Assembly (NCBI GenBank): GCA_027364825.1
Contig: DAHXOM010000365.1
Location: 1-11,080 of the forward strand
Reading direction: 5' to 3'
Length of the DNA stretch: 11,080 nt
From: a bacterium
GTDB lineage: Bacteria > JAMCPX01
Both the position numbers and the translations under genes were made by a program. The notes below the pieces were generated by a model. It saw only the letters and a list, made by a program, of their open reading frames with translations. It had not been told where the DNA came from and ran no database searches. Positions 1 through 8,160 of this stretch are shown piece after piece. Positions within the stretch are counted from its first letter, which is position 1; each line of letters opens with the position of its first letter.

Positions 1-77
1 CCGACCTTCTCGAGCAGTACGTCCGAGACTGTGTAAAAGAACGGGAATTTTTTAAGCAGCTGTACTGCGCTGTCCAT
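1..77 (-). CDS. Partial gene overlapping the glgA end; possible Crp/Fnr-like cyclic-nucleotide-binding protein (N-terminus only)
   Basis: Only the first 25 codons lie in the window; the gene runs off the left edge. It starts at ATG 77-75 on the minus strand, inside the last codons of glgA (26-nt overlap, different frame). An in-frame TAA lies five codons upstream of this ATG, so the start is well bounded. The visible peptide begins MDSAVQLLKKFPFF and continues YTVSDVLLEKV. The pattern of a short helix, a Leu-Lys-Lys-hydrophobic-Pro-Phe-Phe stretch and then a 'sDvLLekv' helix resembles the entry to the cyclic-nucleotide-binding domain of Crp/Fnr-type regulators and of other cNMP-domain proteins. 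That assignment is inference from a very short piece. Its position as the last gene of the glucan operon would fit a regulator or a co-transcribed housekeeping gene. No good ribosome-binding site is seen, so expression would depend on coupling to glgA. Confidence 0.45.
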   Translation of the reverse strand, partial: MDSAVQLLKKFPFFYTVSDVLLEKV

Positions 78-1524
78 GTAAGTAAGATTTTATCGCGTAG
101 GCCTTGTACAAAAGCTCGTAGTCCGCTGCGCTCCTGTCCCATGAGAAATCAAACGCCATGCATGCCTTTATCAGTCTCTGCCATCTCTCTTTATCATCGT
201 AAACATCCATGGCCTTTTTCAAGGCCGCCAGCATCTGATCCGGATTCTGATCCTTAAACTTGAACCCGTTGCCCTTTTCCGAGGATGGATTGTACTCTAT
301 GACGGTATCGTTCAAACCGCCGGTAGACCTGACGACCGGCACAGTACCATATTTAAGACTGTACATCTGGTTGAGGCCGCACGGTTCATATACCGACGGC
401 ATAAGGAAGATATCGGACCCTGCCTCGATGAGGTGGGCAAGGCTGTTGTCAAAACCTATCTTGACGCTCATCCTGCCGTTATACCGGTGAGCGATATCTT
501 TTATCTTTTCTTCGTAGGGCTTATCACCGCTGCCGAGCAGAACGAACTTAAACCCCATAGACATGATCCTGCCCATTGCCTCAAAGACAAGATCAATGCC
601 CTTCTGCTGGGCAAGCCTTGTTATCATACCTATGGTCGGTGCATCACTGTTATCAAGATTGAACATCCTGTTCAGGGTTGTCTTATTGTCGTGCTTTAGA
701 TCGATGGTATCACTACCGTATTGATGCGGAATAAACCGGTCGTGTTCCGGGTCCCATTGCTCATAATCCACGCCGTTCAGAATACCGAACAGGTCATGCT
801 GCCGAGTTTTTAATACCCCGTCCATCCTGTATCCGAATTCGGGTGTCAGTATCTCCCTGCTGTAGGTCGGGCTTACCGTTGTAACAGCGTCGGCAAACAC
901 GATGCCCGTCTTGAGTAAGCTGAGCTTTCCATAAAATTCAAGGTAATCGCTTGAAAAATATTCCCAGCCGAGTCCTGTCAGCGGCATATCAAGGTGCCAG
1001 AATATCCCCTGATAGCCTATATTGTGTATGGTGAATACGGATGCAGTGCCTTTAAAATACTCCTTATACAGCGTTTTCATATAAATCGGAACGAGCCCTG
1101 ACTGCCAGTCATGCGCATGGATAACGTCGGGTTTAATATTTAATTTCTTGAGAAGCTCCAGAACCGCTCTCGAGAAAAAGATAAACCTTTTTGAATTGTC
1201 GGAATAATCAATGCCGTTCTTATCGACGTAGAGGCCGTCTCTCAGGAATAACGCATCATTGCCGATAAAGTATGCGGTGGTACGGTCGTTGATTTGGATT
1301 GAGTAAATGTCAGCAGGTAGTGTTTGATCGTTTAACTTTATGTTGAAAGACACAGCCTGTTTCTCAGGACTGAACTTTTCTGCAACAGACTTATAGAGCG
1401 GTGATACGATGATCACGTCATGGCCTTTTTTCCCCAGGGAAACAGGTAATGCGCCCAATACATCCGCAAGCCCTCCTGTCTTTGAAAAAGGTACGACCTC
1501 TGAACCTGCATGGACAATAATCAT
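52..1524 (-). CDS. glgA: Glycogen (starch) synthase, ADP-glucose type, GT5 family
   Basis: Transfers glucose from ADP-glucose to the non-reducing end of an alpha-1,4-glucan; cytoplasmic. The protein has 490 residues, normal for bacterial GlgA (about 475-490). Visible motifs are the N-terminal nucleotide-sugar signature K15-T-G-G-L-A-D-V, HAHDWQSGLVP (137-146), the HNIGYQGIF block (167-175), NGVDYEQW (250-257), the phosphate-binding R303/K308 in RLAQQK, and the C-terminal E380-P-C-G-L followed by STGGLNDTV (400-408). K15 and the E-x-x-G-L glutamate match catalytic positions known in E. coli GlgA. The open frame extends 23 codons further upstream into galT, but I chose ATG 1524: it starts the conserved MIIVHAGSE core, it has GGGAG (complement of 1530-1534) 5 nt upstream, and it forms an ATGA overlap with the galT stop. 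ADP-glucose rather than UDP-glucose is inferred from glgC in the same operon. Confidence 0.96.
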   Translation of the reverse strand: MIIVHAGSEVVPFSKTGGLADVLGALPVSLGKKGHDVIIVSPLYKSVAEKFSPEKQAVSFNIKLNDQTLPADIYSIQINDRTTAYFIGNDALFLRDGLYVDKNGIDYSDNSKRFIFFSRAVLELLKKLNIKPDVIHAHDWQSGLVPIYMKTLYKEYFKGTASVFTIHNIGYQGIFWHLDMPLTGLGWEYFSSDYLEFYGKLSLLKTGIVFADAVTTVSPTYSREILTPEFGYRMDGVLKTRQHDLFGILNGVDYEQWDPEHDRFIPHQYGSDTIDLKHDNKTTLNRMFNLDNSDAPTIGMITRLAQQKGIDLVFEAMGRIMSMGFKFVLLGSGDKPYEEKIKDIAHRYNGRMSVKIGFDNSLAHLIEAGSDIFLMPSVYEPCGLNQMYSLKYGTVPVVRSTGGLNDTVIEYNPSSEKGNGFKFKDQNPDQMLAALKKAMDVYDDKERWQRLIKACMAFDFSWDRSAADYELLYKAYAIKSYLHGQRSTAA

Positions 1525-2519
1525 GATATCTCCCTTAAATAGGCTGCTGCCTGTTCCGGTGATGTCGGATTTATGAAGAAACCCGTTCCCCATTCAAAAC
1601 CAGCCACCTTGGTGAGGACCGGGATGATCTCAAAATGCCAGTGATAATACTCACACTGGTCTGCCGTGAGCGGTGACGTGTGGAGGATAAAATTGAATGA
1701 GGGATAGTTCAGTGCTTTATCGAGCTTGCCGATCACCTCAAGAAATATATTCGACAGGCTCTCGAGCATGTCGTGTGATGTCGTTTCATAGTGAGAAAAA
1801 TGCCGCCTCGGCAAGAGCCATGTCTCAAACGGGAACCTGGATGCATACGGTGTAAATGCGATAAAATCCACATTCTGCGTTACGAGCCTGTCCTTTTCCG
1901 TTATCTCCTGCCGTATCATATCGCAGAATATGCACCGCTCCTTGTATTCATAGTAATCCTTTGCACCGTGGAGTTCTTCTTCCACGGTTATGGGGATAAT
2001 GGGTAATGCAATCAATTGCGAATGCGTATGTTCCAGTGATGCACCGGCAGCCTCGCCCTGGTTTTTGAATATCAGTATATACTTGAACCTGTTGTCCCTT
2101 TTCAGATCCCTGATCCTTTCCCGGTACGTCCAGAGGACATCTTTCATCATTCCAACCGTGAAAGCGGACATTATTCTGTTATGCTCGCTCGTTTCGATGA
2201 TTACCTCATGCGCCCCTATGCCGTTCATCTTATCATACATGCCGTTGCCTTCCCTGTTCAGGTCTCCTTCTATCTGGAGTGCCGGAAACTTGTTCGGAAC
2301 GACCCGCAATGACCAGCCGGGCTTATCGGTATGACTGCCGTCTTTTCTGATAGCCAGGATTTCATGGGGTGTCTTGTCTTCATTGCCGTAATCAAACGGG
2401 CAAAAGGCATTGTCTGCCTTTTCTATGTGTTTATTGTTAAAGTCAGACGGTCTTTTGGAACGCTCGGTGGATATAATGACCCATCTGCCTAAAATCGGAT
2501 CTTTTCTTAATTCAGACAT
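1521..2519 (-). CDS. galT: Galactose-1-phosphate uridylyltransferase-like HIT-superfamily nucleotidyltransferase
   Basis: 332 residues, slightly shorter than E. coli GalT (about 348). The N-terminal half starts with RKDPILGRWVIIS, typical of GalT, and holds LRVVPNKFPAL (71-81) and the active-site motif H164-T-H166-S-Q168, where family members carry His-x-His-x-Gln with the second His as the uridylylated nucleophile. The C-terminal half has C196-I-F-C199, PRRHFSHYE (237-245) and HWHFEIIP (293-300). Family GalT enzymes swap UMP between UDP-glucose and galactose-1-phosphate. Oddities: Thr replaces the usual Pro in HPH, and the N-terminal metal site reads C40-P-F-D43 instead of Cys-x-x-Cys, so one expected zinc ligand is Asp. 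No galK or galE is nearby; the neighbours are glycogen genes. A related role, such as NDP-glucose phosphorylase or ADP-glucose/hexose-phosphate exchange, is therefore possible. The start is set by AGGAG (complement of 2526-2530) 6 nt from the ATG. The stop overlaps the glgA start. Confidence 0.9.
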   Translation of the reverse strand: MSELRKDPILGRWVIISTERSKRPSDFNNKHIEKADNAFCPFDYGNEDKTPHEILAIRKDGSHTDKPGWSLRVVPNKFPALQIEGDLNREGNGMYDKMNGIGAHEVIIETSEHNRIMSAFTVGMMKDVLWTYRERIRDLKRDNRFKYILIFKNQGEAAGASLEHTHSQLIALPIIPITVEEELHGAKDYYEYKERCIFCDMIRQEITEKDRLVTQNVDFIAFTPYASRFPFETWLLPRRHFSHYETTSHDMLESLSNIFLEVIGKLDKALNYPSFNFILHTSPLTADQCEYYHWHFEIIPVLTKVAGFEWGTGFFINPTSPEQAAAYLREIS

Positions 2520-2583
2520 TCGATTCTCCTCTATGGACTTCTCTTACCACACATTTATCCCGTTAGGAACAGGAAATGCTTTA

Positions 2584-4743
2584 TTAGTCCGGCATATCAT
2601 TTTTATCTCCCGGGTTTCTAACAGGGTAAAAATCAACAGGTATAGTAATACCTTTGCTTTCTTCCGGTGCAAGGTTCAGGTCATAGACGAGCAAAAAGCA
2701 TGTTCCCTGATATGTCCTTTCGAAGCCTCCCTCGGATGCGGAGACCGTTTCTATGGGGTAGGTAAATAAAGACGCTATCGATGGTGTTGCTATCTTTATT
2801 CCGAGCTTCTGCCATTTATCAACAAGTTCGAGACTGTCGATCCTGCCGTACTTCAGGAAATCAGCCATGCCCTTTATCTCTTGTCCATCGGTACCGTTGA
2901 TCACAATGGAACGCTGGTCATCCGTGCCGAGCAGGGTGAGGTTCAGTTCTATAAGCATTGCAGCGTCGATCCGTTGATTGGAAATATTGGTAAGCCTATA
3001 TCCGGTCTCCATACGGTTTTCGAATAATCGATAACTCTTCTCCATTCTCAAGGGTAACCTGTTCTCGCTGTCCATGGTAAGATGTCCGTCCCTTGACAGA
3101 AAAACGGTATTACCCTCGTGCTTCACAACGTTGTGTTGTTCAAGGGTAAAATCACCAAGGTCAATATATTGATTTTTATACAATCTGTCCAATTCCAACA
3201 CATGGGATGGAAGGAAATGTTCCACAAAGCTATATCTCGGATGCCAATCATAGATTAATTTTTGTTCAAGCGCTTCTTCTTTTACGTTTACCATGTTGTG
3301 AATGGTTACCGGCGTACTTGCAGAAAGTTTGTTTGTTTGTTTCTCTCTTATGAGTTCATGATAAGCCTCTTTACGCCTTGTCATAACATTGGTGATATTA
3401 AAATGATGATCCCTTTCATCAATCTCCACCAGCGCACCGCCTTTTGCCGGGGCTATGTATAAAGAAAGGCGGTTGTTTTTGAGGATAATTTCATCCATAC
3501 CGTCAAGATCAAGATCCTGTGAGGTGTAGGATACACTGTGGGATTGAGGCTTGTGCGCATCTATCAATGCCTCTGCCTTTAAGAGGTGTTCATACACTGC
3601 ATGCCTTAAGTAGTTGAGGTAAACACCCCCGAACAACCCGTGCCAGTAAACACAGTTAGACTGGGATTTGAAAAGTTCAAGCCTTGCGTCGTCCAGCTGC
3701 AACCCTATTCTGTTTTCCATGTTTGCAAGCATCGTGCTCACCGAGAGCATCCTTTTATGCATCCAGTTGCTCTCGGGGTATTTTACGAGGAAGTTGTCCC
3801 AGAACCCGCCCCTGATGAAGGGGTTGCAGCATTCATCGACACCTATGGTGCTCATAGATGACTTGAATGCCTTGAATTTTATCGCGGCCTCTACCGGCAA
3901 TGCCCACTCAAGCATTTCCTCATAAGAAGCAGAAGGTATATATATTCTGCCGGTCGGTTTGTTCATGGATATGTCTTCACCCTGGGTCGTTATGCTTAGC
4001 CAGTCCGTATTTTTTTCAAGCTCTCCAAAAAAACGCTCAAGCCAGCCCTGTTCAAAGACCCATTTATAGGTACCGGGCCAAAGTCCGAATTTTTCTCCGT
4101 CATCTGCATAAGTAACGGAATTTATCGTGCCGGTATCCCGGTATCCCTTTAAAATATCAATAACCTGTGACGGCTCTTTGAATGGTATTGCATATCTTAA
4201 ACTCTTCTGGATCGGGAAGATATTCAGCGGGTGTCCTGCACGCTCCGTAATATAGTAACCGTGTATTTCTTTTTCTTCCAGGCCCGCATAATAAAAATGC
4301 GTGTCATCGACCGTTGTGTATTTGATCCCAAGTCCCGATAACAGAACAGGAAGGTACGGGTCCCAGACCCTTTCCGTCAGCCATACGCCTTTGGGGTTTT
4401 GTTTGAACCTTGTCCTGATAAATTTATTCATCATTTCGATCTGGCCGGTTGCATCCTGATCTGTCAGGATCTCGAGAATGGGTTCATAATAGCCGCCGGA
4501 GATTAGTTCTACCTGGCTCCTGTCAACGAGCCTTTCGATGTCCATGATGAATGCAGGTTCATTGATTCCTATCCAGTCCCATACAGGTCCGGATATGTGT
4601 AACCCGAACTTTACTGCAGGATGCCGGAGAAGCGTTTTTATAAGCGGCTTGTAGCTTCTCTCGTAAGCCTCCCTGAATACGCCGTCAAAGTTGCCGACCG
4701 GCTGATGACAGTGAACGGTAAAATGGAAATTGAGCTTATCCAT
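2584..4743 (-). CDS. GH57 4-alpha-glucanotransferase / alpha-amylase
   Basis: 719-residue cytoplasmic-looking enzyme (no signal peptide) of glycoside hydrolase family 57, closest in motif layout to Thermococcus litoralis 4-alpha-glucanotransferase (659 aa). Family motifs are HCHQPVGNF (11-19), SGGYYEPIL (82-90), the nucleophile block GVWLTERVW with E124, and ADDGEKFGLWPGTYKW (213-228) with D214/D215 at the acid/base position. A helical segment containing RGGFWDNFLVKYPESN, MHKRM and a YWHGLFGGVYLNYLR block follows, as in the DUF1925 region. The remaining C-terminal 300 residues fit the DUF1926-type beta-sandwich. Predicted reaction: transfer of glucan segments between alpha-1,4 chains, with possible hydrolysis. 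I chose ATG 4743 over GTG 4755 because it has GGAG (complement of 4750-4753) 6 nt upstream and makes a TAATG overlap with the preceding gene. Role in the operon: remodelling linear glucan or maltodextrins beside GlgA. The transferase versus amylase choice is not decidable by eye. Confidence 0.92.
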   Translation of the reverse strand: MDKLNFHFTVHCHQPVGNFDGVFREAYERSYKPLIKTLLRHPAVKFGLHISGPVWDWIGINEPAFIMDIERLVDRSQVELISGGYYEPILEILTDQDATGQIEMMNKFIRTRFKQNPKGVWLTERVWDPYLPVLLSGLGIKYTTVDDTHFYYAGLEEKEIHGYYITERAGHPLNIFPIQKSLRYAIPFKEPSQVIDILKGYRDTGTINSVTYADDGEKFGLWPGTYKWVFEQGWLERFFGELEKNTDWLSITTQGEDISMNKPTGRIYIPSASYEEMLEWALPVEAAIKFKAFKSSMSTIGVDECCNPFIRGGFWDNFLVKYPESNWMHKRMLSVSTMLANMENRIGLQLDDARLELFKSQSNCVYWHGLFGGVYLNYLRHAVYEHLLKAEALIDAHKPQSHSVSYTSQDLDLDGMDEIILKNNRLSLYIAPAKGGALVEIDERDHHFNITNVMTRRKEAYHELIREKQTNKLSASTPVTIHNMVNVKEEALEQKLIYDWHPRYSFVEHFLPSHVLELDRLYKNQYIDLGDFTLEQHNVVKHEGNTVFLSRDGHLTMDSENRLPLRMEKSYRLFENRMETGYRLTNISNQRIDAAMLIELNLTLLGTDDQRSIVINGTDGQEIKGMADFLKYGRIDSLELVDKWQKLGIKIATPSIASLFTYPIETVSASEGGFERTYQGTCFLLVYDLNLAPEESKGITIPVDFYPVRNPGDKNDMPD

Positions 4744-6920
4744 TAAATACTCCACATCTTTTTTGTATAATCCTGATCCGGTATGACAATACTGATAATA
4801 CCTTTTGCAGGATACTTCTCGAGCTCTACATCCCCGTCCCTTGCGCTGATGATTATATTGAGTTTCATGTCCGGCGTTGCGCCTATGTCAGAAAACGGGA
4901 TCTTCAATTCAATGATTTTTTTTATTGCGATAGACTCGCTTATCTTTACAAAGTTAAAAATTATCTGATCCTTTGCATAATGCAGTTCATAGTATGGTTT
5001 TGTGTCAAGGAGGTTTTTTATAGGTATAATAATGCGGTATTCAAAGCTGTGATCGAAGATGTTTATTGCGAAGTACACGTTATATTTCTCATTCCTGATC
5101 TTTTCTATGTTGTGATCGAACCGTATATAAAGATTATCAAGGTCAAAGCCGTAGTATATCTTATAGATGAAAGGCTCGGGGTTATGCCTGCCTGTCGTTG
5201 AGGTGGAATAGCAGACTGCACTGCCTTCCCATTCATAATAATCCGTCGCTATGCCGTCCAGTACCGGCGTTATGAAGTCAAGCGGTTGTGCGTTGACCTG
5301 GGTCTCTGAAAGGGCTATTACGGGAGTATGGAGGAAATCGAGCATGGGCTTTTTTATGACCTCTAACACTTTTTTGAGGTTCTTTCTGAATAATCTGTCG
5401 AATTCTTCTTCATTAACCGTGTAAAATGTATCTCCATACCACCAGAACCAATCGCTCCCTTCTGCAATGGAGAGATATTTTAATGCTTTGTTCATCTGTT
5501 CCTGTGTCAGTCCTTGCGCGTTCTGCTTGAGGTACTCTCGTGCTGAACCGAGATAGTCCCAAGCAAGGTTTTTCTCTTCCTGACCAATCCATATATCAAA
5601 GCGTTTGTTGATCCACGAGCCCGTGTAAAGGTTATCTATGTTATCTTGGGGTTTGTGGTTTTCAAGGTAAGACGAGATGGTTGTTGTTTTAACATCCGTA
5701 CTTTTACTCAGAGCATCGTACATGCTGTTGAGGAACCTTTTGCCGCTGTAGAGATAGTATTCCCACGGGTTTTCTCCGTCGAGTGCAATCACCACAATAC
5801 CGTCCATGTTTTTGTTCGACAGGTATTTTTGTACGCCTAAAAACTGATTTTTTAAATCCTCTACAGCCTCTTCCCGTAAGGAATATCTGGCACAATCGAA
5901 GCTTATAAAATTGGAAATGCCTTTATCCCTGAAAAGTATAGTTATACCGGTGTTTTTATAAGTTGCTGTATATGGTTTATACAGAAGCTCGCCTGCACGG
6001 TCCTTATTGATGGATGCAAACAATATATCTTCATCGGTGACCATCCATTCAAAACCCGCCTCTCTGACCAGCGGGATGATCTCCGGTGATACCGACCCCT
6101 CGGACGGCCAGAGGCCTTTTGGTTCAATACCAAGGTGATCGATGATAAACTGCCTCCCTAATTTTAACTGCGACAGGACGTCTTCCGGGAGGCTTACCCT
6201 CTTCGGCAGAACGGCTTTCGGCATTGACCTGCGTGCCGTATCGGAGTCATACAGCAGCGGCATGATGGTATGATAAAACGGACTGGTCGTTATCTCTATC
6301 TGCCCGCTTTTATGTAATTCGCTGTACAGCGGGAGCAGCTTCTTAATTATTTCCATTTGTGTGTCGAGTACAAACTTCTTGTCCTGTTCCGTGAAGCCCC
6401 TCTGTTTTTCTTTTAATTTTACAAGCTCCGGATAATCGGTTTGTGCGGTAAATCCAAACCATGAGAGATTGAACCATACCTGCAGGTCGAGGAAGTCCTG
6501 TTTGTTGAATGTGCTTATCGTGTTGTCTATGTCGATAGTGGAGGTGGTCTTGCCGCGTTTCAGGAGCAGTTCAAAATACCGCGGATATGGTTTTATCATG
6601 GTTTCCCAGTTGCCCATGAAAAAGTATTTCAGGATAAAAGCCCTGTCATCGTTATTCAGCTCTGCGGCAGGTTTTATAGAATATTCATAAAAAACATCCT
6701 GTGCATTTCCCGACGCATAATCCACCAGCTGTTCGACGAGTGAAGGCACAAGATTGATGTTGACCTTAATGCCGGGATAGCTCTTGAGAACCGAGGGCAT
6801 GTCGTAGTATGCCTTTATTGCATGCAGTCTTACCCAGGGGAGGGTGTATTTTTCGGTAAATGGGTCCTTGTACACCGGCTGATGCATGTGCCAGAGAAAT
6901 GATACATATAATTCGGACAT
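4743..6920 (-). CDS. GH57 alpha-amylase/amylopullulanase-like glycoside hydrolase with C-terminal beta-rich domain
   Basis: 725 residues, no signal peptide. The N-terminal (beta/alpha)7-type GH57 domain opens with FLWHMHQPVYKDP (8-20). It then shows FMGNWETM (101-108), SPFYHTIMPLL (213-223), the nucleophile block GLWPSEGSVSPE with E274, and the acid/base block VIALDGENPWEYY with D381. Downstream GSWINKRFDIWIGQEEKNLAWDYL (starting at 434, written only as a landmark) and EGSDWFWWYGDTF (487-499) are typical of the amylopullulanase/alpha-amylase-like GH57 branch rather than the glucanotransferase branch. Residues from about 535 to 725 form a separate beta-rich region (DGIATDYYEWEGS, FIYKIYYGFDLDNLYIRFD) that resembles glucodextranase-C/CBM9-like sandwiches. 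The likely role is cytoplasmic cleavage or debranching of glycogen. The start ATG lies 1 nt after the glgC stop (TGA-T-ATG). No proper Shine-Dalgarno is seen, so re-initiation by ribosomes finishing glgC is likely. The exact linkage specificity is unknown. Confidence 0.9.
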   Translation of the reverse strand: MSELYVSFLWHMHQPVYKDPFTEKYTLPWVRLHAIKAYYDMPSVLKSYPGIKVNINLVPSLVEQLVDYASGNAQDVFYEYSIKPAAELNNDDRAFILKYFFMGNWETMIKPYPRYFELLLKRGKTTSTIDIDNTISTFNKQDFLDLQVWFNLSWFGFTAQTDYPELVKLKEKQRGFTEQDKKFVLDTQMEIIKKLLPLYSELHKSGQIEITTSPFYHTIMPLLYDSDTARRSMPKAVLPKRVSLPEDVLSQLKLGRQFIIDHLGIEPKGLWPSEGSVSPEIIPLVREAGFEWMVTDEDILFASINKDRAGELLYKPYTATYKNTGITILFRDKGISNFISFDCARYSLREEAVEDLKNQFLGVQKYLSNKNMDGIVVIALDGENPWEYYLYSGKRFLNSMYDALSKSTDVKTTTISSYLENHKPQDNIDNLYTGSWINKRFDIWIGQEEKNLAWDYLGSAREYLKQNAQGLTQEQMNKALKYLSIAEGSDWFWWYGDTFYTVNEEEFDRLFRKNLKKVLEVIKKPMLDFLHTPVIALSETQVNAQPLDFITPVLDGIATDYYEWEGSAVCYSTSTTGRHNPEPFIYKIYYGFDLDNLYIRFDHNIEKIRNEKYNVYFAINIFDHSFEYRIIIPIKNLLDTKPYYELHYAKDQIIFNFVKISESIAIKKIIELKIPFSDIGATPDMKLNIIISARDGDVELEKYPAKGIISIVIPDQDYTKKMWSI

Positions 6921-6921
6921 A

Positions 6922-8154
6922 TCAATTCACAACAGTCCCTTTCGGAACGACAACGATACCTTTTTCTGACACCGTAAATCTCTTCTTATCCTTTTCAAGG
7001 TCATAACCTATTGCTGCGTTCTGCATAATCTTTACATCCTTATCGATGATAGCCCTTCTGACCCTTGCATACCTGCCGACATCGACCCTCTCGAACAACA
7101 CAGAGTCCTCCACCGTGGAGAACGAATTGATTCTTACGCCCGGGAAAAGGATGGTCCTGTTTATCTGTCCTCCGCTGATGATGGAGCCTTCAGCAACCAT
7201 GGAGTCCGTGGCTATACCGATCCTTTTGGTCTCTTCATCCGCAAACACGAATTTTGCAGGAGGGTAGGGCGGATAGAATGTTCGTATGGGCCATTCGAAA
7301 TTATAGAGATTAAGCCTCGGTGTTACCGATACAAGGTCCATATTCGCCTGCCAGTAGCTGTCTATTTCGCCGACATCTCTCCAGTATCCTGACGCCCCTT
7401 TTCCCTCACCCGGAATTATATTTTTTGAAAAGTCATAAGCCTTTACGGTATACGCCTTTATTGCGGATGGGATCAGGTCCCTGCCGAAATCATGACTGGA
7501 CTCTTTCTTTGCATCATCCTCGAGCAGCTTCAAAAGTACGTCTGTGTTGAAAATATAATTGCCCATGGAGCAGAGGGCCATGTCCGCCTTGTTCGGCATC
7601 GGCTTCGGGTGCTGCGGCTTCTCCTTAAACCCTGTTATGTTATAGTCCCTGTCAATCTCTATAACGCCGTAAGCGCCCGCTTCTTTTAAGGGATAGGGAA
7701 CAGCCTCGACCGTGATCTGTGCATTCTTTTTCAAGTGGAAGTCTATCATCTGCCGGACATCCATTTTATACACGTGATCCCCGCCGAATATGCACACCAG
7801 ATCGGGGTGCTCATCATGGATGAGGTTTATGTTTTGATAAACAGCGTCTGCTGTGCCCTTGTACCAATCCTTCCCGATACGCATCTGTGCAGGCACAAGG
7901 TCGATTGAGTGTCCTATGGATGGTGAAAGGTGCCATGCCCTTGCTATGTGCGAGTTCAGCGACTCGGATTTATACTGCGTGAGTACATCTATCTTATAGA
8001 AGCCCGAGTTGATAAAATTGCTCAGAACAAAGTCGATGATCCTGTACCTGCCTCCGAACGGTACCGCAGGCTTTGCCCTGTCCTGGGTAAGCGGGTGCAG
8101 CCTTTTGCCTTCACCACCGGCGAGGATCATAACAAGTATTCTTTTGCTGATCAT
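6922..8154 (-). CDS. glgC: Glucose-1-phosphate adenylyltransferase (ADP-glucose pyrophosphorylase)
   Basis: Makes ADP-glucose and pyrophosphate from ATP and glucose-1-phosphate, the committed step of bacterial glycogen synthesis. It has 410 residues from ATG 8154, a normal size. Visible are the nucleotidyl-transferase signature LAGGEGKRLHPLT (11-23), RAKPAVPFGGRYRIIDF (26-42), WYKGTADAVYQN (97-108), the metal-binding GGDHVYKMD (124-132), the glucose-1-phosphate lysine K179 in GFKEKP, and YWRDVGEIDSYWQANMDL (257-274). These are followed by a left-handed beta-helix (about 310-385). The effector-site position that is Lys39 in E. coli (HFGGKFR) is Arg36 here (FGGRYR), so activator preference may differ; that is inference. 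A GTG two codons upstream (8160) is an alternative start. I prefer the ATG because both it and the divergent gene's ATG sit 6 nt from a -10 element. First gene of the minus-strand operon. Confidence 0.96.
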   Translation of the reverse strand: MISKRILVMILAGGEGKRLHPLTQDRAKPAVPFGGRYRIIDFVLSNFINSGFYKIDVLTQYKSESLNSHIARAWHLSPSIGHSIDLVPAQMRIGKDWYKGTADAVYQNINLIHDEHPDLVCIFGGDHVYKMDVRQMIDFHLKKNAQITVEAVPYPLKEAGAYGVIEIDRDYNITGFKEKPQHPKPMPNKADMALCSMGNYIFNTDVLLKLLEDDAKKESSHDFGRDLIPSAIKAYTVKAYDFSKNIIPGEGKGASGYWRDVGEIDSYWQANMDLVSVTPRLNLYNFEWPIRTFYPPYPPAKFVFADEETKRIGIATDSMVAEGSIISGGQINRTILFPGVRINSFSTVEDSVLFERVDVGRYARVRRAIIDKDVKIMQNAAIGYDLEKDKKRFTVSEKGIVVVPKGTVVN

Positions 8155-8160
8155 ACTCAC

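Noticed and set aside
1525..1593. N-terminal extension of glgA (23 extra codons from ATG 1593)
   Set aside because: It lies fully inside galT, lacks family similarity, and the ATG at 1524 has a Shine-Dalgarno plus an ATGA overlap and starts the conserved core.
4744..4755. GTG start at 4755 for the second GH57 gene
   Set aside because: ATG 4743 has GGAG at the right distance, forms a TAATG overlap, and gives the conserved N-terminus directly.
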